The notes under the pieces: model-generated
Seen by the model: only the letters and a program-made list of their open reading frames with translations
The model's database searches: none
What the model was told of the DNA's origin: nothing
Translations under genes and position numbers: made by a program
DNA from: Clostridia bacterium
GTDB taxonomy: Bacteria; Bacillota; Clostridia; Oscillospirales; Ruminococcaceae
Assembly: GCA_009177225.1 (NCBI GenBank)
Contig: WFLZ01000286.1
Location: forward strand, 13,185-18,561
Reading direction: 5' to 3'
DNA length: 5,377 nucleotides
Shown here: one piece after another, positions 1 to 5,060 of the stretch
How positions within the stretch are numbered: position 1 is the stretch's first letter
How the letters are laid out: each line of letters begins with the position of its first letter

Positions 1-239
1 TTCTTGCATCTGCCATAAAGAAAAAAATAGGTTTTCCGAGAATTACGCTTACTGTGCCATCAATAGTAATAATGGTTCCGGGAATGTTCATGTACAAGGG
101 AATATACTACATAGCACTTAATGACGTTCAGACCGGTGCTTTGTGGCTTACAAAAGCACTTCTGATAGTTGTGGCACTTCCTCTCGGACTTATTTTCGCA
201 CGAATCCTCACAGACAAGAATTTCAGAAAAAGCAGCTGA
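1..239 (+). CDS. Threonine/serine exporter family protein, C-terminal end (5' truncated by the window)
   Basis: The frame is open from base 3 and ends at TGA 237-239, giving 78 residues of a protein that begins left of the window. The visible part is hydrophobic, with two likely membrane helices (about residues 19-39 and 47-69), and ends in a short basic tail. The segment PRITLTVPSIVIMVPGMFMY followed by KG resembles the conserved P-x-x-x-x-x-V-P-G-x-x-x-Y core of the ThrE_2/DUF3815 half of threonine/serine exporters, inner-membrane proteins that release excess threonine or serine. In that family an N-terminal ThrE domain is either fused or encoded next door, and this cannot be judged here. 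The assignment rests on motif recall, and another small polytopic membrane protein is possible. No downstream gene shares its direction, and a terminator follows 13 bases after the stop. Confidence 0.65.
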   Translation, partial: LASAIKKKIGFPRITLTVPSIVIMVPGMFMYKGIYYIALNDVQTGALWLTKALLIVVALPLGLIFARILTDKNFRKSS

Positions 240-251
240 TAAAATTAATAT

Positions 252-297
252 AAATCCCCCCGAACCGTATAAAAACAGTTCAGGGGGAATTTTTTTA
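252..297. terminator. Probable bidirectional intrinsic terminator between convergent genes
   Basis: The arm at 255-267 pairs with 276-288 around an 8-base loop (268-275). The core is five C-G pairs (256-260 with 283-287) plus GAAC/GTTC. On the plus strand two C-A mismatches interrupt the stem (261/282 and 266/277), but seven T residues follow at 290-296. On the minus strand the same two positions become G-U wobbles, so the stem is a continuous 13 pairs, but the tail (UUUAUAUUAAUUUU) is less pure. The site sits 13 bases after the exporter stop, and about 40-50 bases after the extended (frameshifted) end of the minus-strand operon. It probably serves both. Confidence 0.75.
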
Positions 298-338
298 TAA
301 AACTTTCTTTTGTTTATTTATCTGTAAAGCGGATTCGT

Positions 339-434
339 TCAGAACTTAAATTCATAATAACGTGTTGATTCTTCCTGTTTTGCTTTTTCGGATTCAACCC
401 GTTGCTTTAAATTTTCTTCCTGTTGTACTAATTC
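339..434 (-). other. Out-of-frame coiled-coil tail of the anti-sigma-like gene (likely frameshift remnant)
   Basis: Just past the TAG stop (428-430) of the upstream minus-strand gene, the -1 frame reads 31 codons from 434 down to a TGA at 339-341. It begins ELVQQEENLKQRVESEK and ends STRYYEFKF. The composition (E, K, Q, R rich with spaced hydrophobics) matches the coiled coil that precedes the stop. The -1 frame has its own stop at 444-446, so the shift must lie between about 430 and 444. One missing base near the AGATATCTGAAT stretch would join the two. No canonical slippery heptamer is visible there, so a mutation or sequencing error is likelier than programmed frameshifting. The full-length ancestor would be about 512 residues. 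Confidence 0.65.
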
Positions 435-1873
435 AGATATCTTTCATCTTCCGTCTTTATTATGGCTCTTTCAGCTTCTATTCGTTTCTTTTCATTCTCT
501 GCCTGTTCTTCTTGTATTTTTTCTCTTTCGGCTTCAAACTGTTCTTTTGCTTTCTGTAAGTCTCTTTCTTGTTCAAGAGACTTTTCTTCTTCCACATACA
601 AAATCTGATGATAGTTTTCGTCACCCATGGTTATTGCTCCTGTAAGTCCTGTGCGACCGGAAGTAACAACTACAGACACGTCTGAATAACTTGAGAACAT
701 TATTCCTGACTGTGAAAAATACATTTTCAGCGTTTTCAGAATTTCCGTATCATACGGCACTGCAACAATACTTATATCACTTTCAGAAAAACTATGCAGA
801 CCAAGAGAATAGTAATCTATACCTGTGATGTCGCTTTCTTCAACATCTGTAATATTTTCCAGTGTTATATATGTGTATGCAATACTGTTTTCGTCAGATG
901 TCTCGCCATTGAACAAAGGTGTTCTTACAAACAGCGACTTGTTTTCTTCGGGCATAGCCGTAAAGCCGTCAAAGCATACTGAATTTTTCCATACTCCTTC
1001 TACGTCAGTGTCGGAAGAATTTTTTATGTCATAGTAATATTTTTCCGGTGATTCATTAATTCTGTCACCATAATAAAGAACCTGCGAAACCATTTTTTGT
1101 GCGCCGTCGTCAGACTTAAAAATGCTCTTATACTCAAAAGACGCTAACGAAACTTTATTTTCATTTTTGTCCATGATGTAGGATTCAGCAGTAATGGCAG
1201 GTGTAAAATTGACTTTTACAGCCTCATTCAAAACCCAGTCAGACGCATTTACCTCAGCCGAACCAATACTTTCAAAGTCCTCGTCTGTAAACTTTGCCTT
1301 TGAATCGGCAACAGCTATAAAATTTGACTGATTGTATTCGTCCATATATTCAACCGCATAAATCTGATTGGTAGGAACATCGTTATAAGTTCTTACGAAA
1401 ATTCTGACATTCACATTGTCTTTTCCGCAGTCCTCGAACGGACAGGCATAAAGAGGAGTTACAAGCTTATCATATTTAATATAATCGTCAAGAGGTATAT
1501 CATAAACTCTGTAACTGTTTTTTGCTGTTTCGCTGTTTATTTCGTCGATAATCCTGTTATACGTTTTTTTGGAGTTTCTACTGAAATTGGCTATCATGTT
1601 ATTAAAAAAGGTACTTTTCGGAATAACAGCCACACACAGCACACAGGCAATAACCCCAGCCGTCCATTTCAGAAACGGCAGTTTTTTACTTTTTCCGGTA
1701 ATATTTTCAAGGTCACAGACGACGAATCCGCTTTCGGAAAAATCCGGATTTTTTTCAGGAAAAGCTTTTGCGGAAATCCTTTCAAAACAATCTACAGATG
1801 AGGAAAGTTCGTTCATTTTGTCTTTAAGTAACTTTTCAAATTCCTGATTTCCGTTCAAATCATTATTTTTCAC
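428..1873 (-). CDS. Putative single-pass membrane anti-sigma factor with large outer domain and C-terminal coiled coil
   Basis: This 481-residue protein belongs to no family I recognise. It has a polar N-terminal part (1-63), one membrane helix (about 64-84, LPFLKW through VAVIP), a long Tyr/Asp/Ser-rich domain (about 100-425) and a strongly charged coiled coil (about 427-472). A type II topology would put the short N-terminus in the cytoplasm and the rest outside. The gene starts with GTG at 1871-1873 inside the stop codon of the ECF sigma gene (GTGA overlap), with AGGTG at 1881-1885 seven bases upstream, so the two are translationally coupled. That position and topology are the usual signature of an anti-sigma factor. 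There is no HxxxCxxC zinc anti-sigma motif in the N-terminal part. The outer domain has a Cys pair (C144 and C149) and a lone C300. The stop at 428-430 appears premature: coiled-coil sequence continues in another frame to 339. The anti-sigma role is inferred from context, not from sequence similarity. Confidence 0.7.
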   Translation of the reverse strand: MKNNDLNGNQEFEKLLKDKMNELSSSVDCFERISAKAFPEKNPDFSESGFVVCDLENITGKSKKLPFLKWTAGVIACVLCVAVIPKSTFFNNMIANFSRNSKKTYNRIIDEINSETAKNSYRVYDIPLDDYIKYDKLVTPLYACPFEDCGKDNVNVRIFVRTYNDVPTNQIYAVEYMDEYNQSNFIAVADSKAKFTDEDFESIGSAEVNASDWVLNEAVKVNFTPAITAESYIMDKNENKVSLASFEYKSIFKSDDGAQKMVSQVLYYGDRINESPEKYYYDIKNSSDTDVEGVWKNSVCFDGFTAMPEENKSLFVRTPLFNGETSDENSIAYTYITLENITDVEESDITGIDYYSLGLHSFSESDISIVAVPYDTEILKTLKMYFSQSGIMFSSYSDVSVVVTSGRTGLTGAITMGDENYHQILYVEEEKSLEQERDLQKAKEQFEAEREKIQEEQAENEKKRIEAERAIIKTEDERYLN

Positions 1874-2484
1874 TTGTCAGCACCTGCCTTTTCCTGTAAG
1901 ATAGCAATAGCTTTTTTGTACCTTGATTTTACCGTAGTTTCTGGACATTTCATAATTTTAGCAATTTCCTTGAATGTGAGTTCCGAACAGCATCTTAGTA
2001 CAACAATCTGACGTTGTTTGTCGTTAAGCTGTTCAAGAAGCTGATTTATATAAATACTGTTTTCAACAGTCTTGTCGGCTTCGCCGTAGCTCCGGATATA
2101 AATATCAGAACTCCCCTTTTCTCTTTTATATTTCCGGCGAAGTTCAAGTGCAACGTTGCGAGCAATTGTAAGAATAAAACCCTTGCCGTCTCCTTTTCTT
2201 GCAGAAAAACGCTTAGTCTGAGTAAGCCTTATAAAAGTTTCGGTAACACAATCTTCAGCAAGATGATAATCTGACGTTATTCCGAAAGCAACCGCAAAAA
2301 CGCTGTCCTTAAACATATTATAAAGTTTCTCCAGTTTTTCCTTTGACTCAGAACAGCCTGCAATAAGTTCATTGATATTTTCGGTGCATATTTCAAACTC
2401 CGTCTGACTATTCTGTTCGCAGGGATTAAATAATGCTGAAATTTTACCGTCACCTCCGGCATAAAGTTTAGAATCGGCAGTCAA
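1870..2484 (-). CDS. RNA polymerase sigma factor, ECF (sigma-70 group IV) type
   Basis: The 204-residue product has the two-domain ECF layout. Sigma region 2 lies at about 50-119, with LAEDCVTETFIRL for the -10 recognition helix region and KGFILTIARNVALELRRKYK at its end. After a linker comes region 4 (about 148-197), whose helix-turn-helix spans LTFKEIAKIMKC to TVKSRYKKAIAIL and reads the -35 element. There is no region 1 or 3, as expected for ECF factors. It directs core RNA polymerase to a small regulon and is probably held inactive by the membrane protein encoded immediately downstream, with a 4-base overlap. The start is TTG at 2482-2484, supported by AGGAG (2494-2498) nine bases upstream. 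No in-frame ATG precedes region 2. About 45 polar residues precede region 2, a longer N-terminal extension than is typical, with no recognised domain. The stimulus and regulon cannot be read from the sequence. Confidence 0.9.
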   Translation of the reverse strand: MTADSKLYAGGDGKISALFNPCEQNSQTEFEICTENINELIAGCSESKEKLEKLYNMFKDSVFAVAFGITSDYHLAEDCVTETFIRLTQTKRFSARKGDGKGFILTIARNVALELRRKYKREKGSSDIYIRSYGEADKTVENSIYINQLLEQLNDKQRQIVVLRCCSELTFKEIAKIMKCPETTVKSRYKKAIAILQEKAGADK

Positions 2485-2493
2485 AATCTGTCA

Positions 2494-2498
2494 CTCCT
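2494..2498 (-). promoter_or_regulatory. Ribosome binding site fixing the TTG start of the sigma factor
   Basis: AAAGGAG reads on the minus strand with AGGAG at 2498-2494, nine bases before the TTG at 2484-2482. The fit supports the rare TTG start over any internal codon. A second Shine-Dalgarno-like stretch (GGAGGTGA, near 2451-2458) lies inside the reading frame but has no in-frame ATG, GTG or TTG at a usable distance. Confidence 0.75.
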
Positions 2499-2515
2499 TT
2501 CGATAACAAGGGTTG

Positions 2516-2531
2516 ATGAAAAGCTTTTCAT
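2516..2531. repeat. 16-bp perfect palindrome in the sigma-gene leader
   Basis: ATGAAAAGCTTTTCAT is fully self-complementary, and sits just upstream of the sigma-factor ribosome binding site and downstream of the candidate ECF promoter. It could be a dimeric repressor site. In RNA it could form a weak hairpin only by opening its centre as a loop. No known operator consensus is matched with confidence. Confidence 0.4.
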
Positions 2532-2558
2532 ATATAAGTGATTTTAGAGGGCAAAAAA

Positions 2559-2584
2559 GACGAATTTTTTCAAAAAAATTTTCA
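2559..2584 (-). promoter_or_regulatory. Candidate ECF-type promoter driving the sigma/anti-sigma operon
   Basis: On the minus strand TGAAAA (2584-2579) is followed after exactly 16 bases by CGTC (2562-2559). Bacillus SigW/SigM-class ECF factors use TGAAAC with 16-17 bases to CGTA/CGTC, so five of six -35 bases and all four -10 bases agree. A start near 2552 would give a leader of about 65 bases before the TTG. ECF genes usually transcribe themselves, which makes autoregulation plausible. The spacer is almost pure A/T (seven T, G, six A), so a chance match in AT-rich DNA cannot be excluded. Confidence 0.45.
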
Positions 2585-2663
2585 GATTTTTTTAAAAACA
2601 CATTTTTTGCCTGTTCTGCGTTGTTTTCCGAACTCAACAGACTTAAAAAATAATATCGCATAT

Positions 2664-2689
2664 AAAAAAAGTGTTAACCACGGTTAACA
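2664..2689 (-). terminator. Hairpin with T-run in the upstream leader (attenuator-like), also an 8-2-8 palindrome
   Basis: Bases 2672-2689 form a perfect inverted repeat, TGTTAACC-AC-GGTTAACA. Read on the minus strand it gives a 7-bp stem with a CGTG loop, followed by C and seven T residues (2670-2664), which is the layout of a small intrinsic terminator. It lies about 25 bases downstream of the presumed start from the promoter at 2722-2730, so it would stop most transcripts from that promoter before the sigma gene. The stem is AT-rich and weak. As DNA, the same palindrome could be a protein-binding operator. Both readings are inference. Confidence 0.4.
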
Positions 2690-2721
2690 TCTAAATTCTG
2701 CGTTATACCGTTCTGACATCT

Positions 2722-2730
2722 ATTATAACA
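2722..2730 (-). promoter_or_regulatory. Extended -10 promoter (housekeeping sigma) upstream of the sigma operon
   Basis: The minus strand reads TGTTATAAT: a perfect TATAAT (2727-2722) preceded by the TGn extension (2730-2728). The -35 hexamer at 17-bp spacing is poor (TTTATT, 2750-2745), as is common for extended -10 promoters. It faces the sigma gene about 240 bases away. It could supply basal expression, with the ECF-like promoter nearer the gene giving the induced level. Confidence 0.5.
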
Positions 2731-2770
2731 TACTTTCAGAAAAAAATAAAGAAAAATTTTGCCGAAACTA

Positions 2771-2799
2771 TTGACAAAAGAGTATAAATATGATATATT
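2771..2799 (+). promoter_or_regulatory. Strong housekeeping promoter of the metal ATPase gene
   Basis: A perfect -35 TTGACA (2771-2776), a 17-base spacer and the -10 TATATT (2794-2799), with the TGn extension at 2791-2793, make a near-consensus sigma-A promoter. Transcription should start near 2806, about 37 bases before the ATG. A promoter this strong usually needs a repressor, and the operator-like dyad directly overlaps the expected start. Confidence 0.85.
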
Positions 2800-2800
2800 A

Positions 2801-2826
2801 AACATATGAACAAGTATTCATATCAC
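2801..2826. promoter_or_regulatory. ArsR/SmtB/CadC-family 12-2-12 metal-sensor operator
   Basis: The dyad has the core TGAACA-AG-TATTCA (2807-2820), with ATATGAA (2804-2810) mirrored by TTCATAT (2817-2823). This is the classic 12-2-12 operator of Zn/Cd/Pb-sensing ArsR-family repressors such as SmtB, CzrA and CadC, whose core is TGAACA-N2-TATTCA. It spans the expected transcription start just after the -10 box, so a bound repressor would block initiation and metal binding would release it. No ArsR-type gene lies in the window. Confidence 0.8.
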
Positions 2827-2842
2827 GAAAGGACTGATTTTC

Positions 2843-4945
2843 ATGAAAAAAACCTATATAGTAAATAACCTTGACTGCGCCCACTGCGGTGCTAAAATTG
2901 AATCACTCATTGCCGATATGCAGGGAATCGAGTCGGCTGTACTTAATTTCCCTCTTAAAAAACTTTCAGTTACGGGAAACATCAATGACGATACTCTTGA
3001 ACTCATGAACACACTTGCACAGGCGGTTGAAGCAGAAGTAGAAATAGTACCATTTGAAGAAAAAGAAACAGTTTCCGAAAGTGCTGAAAAAGAAGAAAGT
3101 CCGCTCCGTGAAATAATACCGCTTGCTGTGGGAATACTGCTTTTTGTTTCGGCAATTCTTACGGAAAAGTTCACCGGAATAAAAATACTTCCTCTTATAC
3201 TGTTTATTTCGGCTTACTTAATACTCGGATTCAACATAATAAAGTCTGCCATAAAAAATATAGGTTTAAAAAATTTCTTTGACGAAAATTTCCTGATGAC
3301 AATCGCAACAATCGGAGCGTTTGTACTCGGTGAATACTCCGAAGCGGTCGGTGTAGTGCTGTTTTTCCGCATAGGAGAACTGTTTGAGGACTATGCCGTT
3401 TCGCAGAGCAGAAAAGCGATAACAGCTATTGCAGGTCTTAAAACCGACTATGCAGATGTACTTGTAAACGGCGAATATGTCCGTACACCCTCCGAAAACA
3501 TCAAAGTCGGAGATATCGTGCGTATCAAAGCCGGAGAACGCATAGCAGTTGACGGGACAGTTGAATCAGGTAATTCAAGAATAGACACATCAGCAGTAAA
3601 CGGCGAACCTGTTCCGCTGACCGTCCGCAAGGGTGACACAGTAATGTCGGGCTGTATAAACCTTTTGGAAAGCTTTACACTCCGTGCCTCCGCTTCTGCT
3701 GACGAATCAATGATTTCAAAAATTGCAAAGGCAGTTGAGGACGCTTCCGCATCAAAACCGCAGATAGACCGTTTTATAACACGTTTTTCAAAAGTATACA
3801 CACCTATAGTAATCGCTGTGGCAGTCCTCACGGCAATAGTTCCGTCACTTATAACAGGCGACTGGAGCAAGTGGATATATTCCGCACTCACATTTTTAGT
3901 AATAAGCTGTCCGTGTGCATTGGTTCTTAGCGTACCGCTTGCGTACTTTTCGGGAATCGGTGTCGCCTCAAAACTCGGTATACTGTTCAAAGGCGGTTCA
4001 GCGATAGAAAACCTCGCCAAAGTAAAAAACATAGCTTTCGACAAAACAGGCACGCTTACAAACGGCAGTTTCACTGTTACAGATATCAGACCATACGGCA
4101 ATATAACACCGGAAAATCTTATAAAAATATGTGCATCATGCGAACAGTCGTCAACACACCCTGTCGCTGAAAGTATAGTAAATTACTGTAACGAAAACGC
4201 TGTAAAACTTGTAAATCCCGAAAAAACCGTTGAACTTGCAGGACGTGGAATATCAGCATCATTAAACGGCAGTGAAATTCTTTGCGGAAATGAAAGACTT
4301 ATGAGTGAAAACAATATAGCAGTTCCCGAAGATGACGGAAAAATTACGGGGAGTGTCGTTTATATTGCGGTTGACGGAAAAATTGCCGGCAGGATAACAG
4401 TTTCAGACACCGTTAAAAAGACTTCCGCAGAGGCAGTTTCCGCACTGAAATCAATGGGAATCCGCACGGCTATGCTTACGGGTGACAAGTCTGAAAATGC
4501 CGAGTCTGTTGCCGAATCACTGGGAATTGACTATGTAAAAGGCAGTCTGCTCCCCGACGGAAAACTTTCCGAAATACAGAAAATGCGTAACGAATACGGC
4601 TCGGTTATGTTTATAGGCGACGGCATAAACGACGGTCCTGTGCTTGCCGGTGCAGACATAGGCGGTGCTATGCAGAATGGTTCAGACCTCGCACTTGAAG
4701 CGGCAGACGCTGTTTTCATGAATTCCGAAACCGAATCAGTTGTAAAAGCCAAGAAAATTGCTGACAGAACACTTGCCGTATCGTATCAGAATATTATTTT
4801 TGCACTTGTGATAAAAGCCGTTGTACTCGTTCTGGGACTTGTCGGTCACCCTAATATGTGGCTTGCGGTCTTTGCCGACTCCGGTACGGCTATGCTACTT
4901 ATACTCAACTCAATAAAAATACTGAATACAAAAAAATACAGATAA
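2843..4945 (+). CDS. cadA: Zn/Cd/Pb-translocating P1B-type ATPase (CadA/ZntA type)
   Basis: The product is a 700-residue ATP-driven efflux pump in the cytoplasmic membrane that exports divalent soft metals. Domains in order: an N-terminal HMA metal-binding fold (1-70) with DCAHC, the Cys pair being C12 and C15 and the preceding Asp typical of Zn/Cd rather than Cu pumps; an acidic linker (72-88); helices at about 90-107, 113-133, 148-163 and 166-184; the actuator domain (about 195-300); helices at 317-336 and 345-370, carrying the CPC metal site (C356-P357-C358); the phosphorylation and nucleotide domains with DKTGT (Asp400 phosphorylated), HP (439-440), TGD (546-548) and GDGIND (592-597); and two final helices (about 648-692) with Lys658 and Asp679, the residues that mark the P1B-2 (Zn/Cd/Pb) class. 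Length is normal for a one-HMA CadA. The ATG has AAAGGA nine bases upstream. One oddity: the actuator TGE motif reads NGE (253-255), keeping the catalytic Glu. It appears monocistronic, behind a strong promoter with a metal-sensor operator. Whether Zn, Cd or Pb is preferred cannot be read from the sequence. Confidence 0.95.
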   Translation: MKKTYIVNNLDCAHCGAKIESLIADMQGIESAVLNFPLKKLSVTGNINDDTLELMNTLAQAVEAEVEIVPFEEKETVSESAEKEESPLREIIPLAVGILLFVSAILTEKFTGIKILPLILFISAYLILGFNIIKSAIKNIGLKNFFDENFLMTIATIGAFVLGEYSEAVGVVLFFRIGELFEDYAVSQSRKAITAIAGLKTDYADVLVNGEYVRTPSENIKVGDIVRIKAGERIAVDGTVESGNSRIDTSAVNGEPVPLTVRKGDTVMSGCINLLESFTLRASASADESMISKIAKAVEDASASKPQIDRFITRFSKVYTPIVIAVAVLTAIVPSLITGDWSKWIYSALTFLVISCPCALVLSVPLAYFSGIGVASKLGILFKGGSAIENLAKVKNIAFDKTGTLTNGSFTVTDIRPYGNITPENLIKICASCEQSSTHPVAESIVNYCNENAVKLVNPEKTVELAGRGISASLNGSEILCGNERLMSENNIAVPEDDGKITGSVVYIAVDGKIAGRITVSDTVKKTSAEAVSALKSMGIRTAMLTGDKSENAESVAESLGIDYVKGSLLPDGKLSEIQKMRNEYGSVMFIGDGINDGPVLAGADIGGAMQNGSDLALEAADAVFMNSETESVVKAKKIADRTLAVSYQNIIFALVIKAVVLVLGLVGHPNMWLAVFADSGTAMLLILNSIKILNTKKYR

Positions 4946-4950
4946 AATAT

Positions 4951-4978
4951 ACGGGTAGTCATAAAGACTGCCCGTTTT
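4951..4978 (+). terminator. Intrinsic terminator of the metal ATPase gene
   Basis: ACGGGTAGTC (4951-4960) pairs with GACTGCCCGT (4966-4975) over ten pairs, including one G-T wobble, around the loop ATAAA. A short T-run (4975-4978) follows and then AT-rich DNA. It begins six bases after the ATPase stop codon and supports a single-gene transcript. The U-tract is short, so termination may be incomplete. Confidence 0.75.
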
Positions 4979-5000
4979 CAATATATTATATAAAAAACAC

Positions 5001-5029
5001 TTTACAAAATAAATTATTTGTGATATACT
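5001..5029 (+). promoter_or_regulatory. Housekeeping promoter of the lipoprotein gene
   Basis: TTTACA (5001-5006), a 17-base spacer and TATACT (5024-5029), with TGn at 5021-5023, form a good sigma-A promoter. The expected start near 5036 leaves about 25 bases before the ATG. It lies downstream of the ATPase terminator, so the lipoprotein gene is probably expressed separately. Confidence 0.75.
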
Positions 5030-5060
5030 TTTTATATCAAGCATATATAAAGGAGATAAC

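Noticed and set aside
430..446. Programmed -1 frameshift site at the end of the anti-sigma-like gene
   Set aside because: No X-XXY-YYZ slippery heptamer is present in the permitted interval, so a simple indel is the better explanation, although I cannot exclude an atypical site.
1569..1847. Plus-strand open frames opposite the anti-sigma-like and sigma genes
   Set aside because: They overlap coding sequence supported by topology, translational coupling and family motifs, and lack starts with Shine-Dalgarno sequences.
2277..2462. Small minus-strand gene starting at the ATG near 2462
   Set aside because: It is in another frame inside the sigma factor gene and gives no recognisable protein.
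2641..2720. Riboswitch in the long leader of the sigma operon
   Set aside because: Only about 25 bases separate the presumed start from the hairpin, too few for a ligand-binding aptamer, and no known riboswitch core was recognised.
3448..4101. Long open frame of 217 codons antisense to the metal ATPase
   Set aside because: It lies fully opposite the conserved actuator and phosphorylation domains, has no convincing ribosome binding site and a composition that simply mirrors the coding strand, so it is a shadow.
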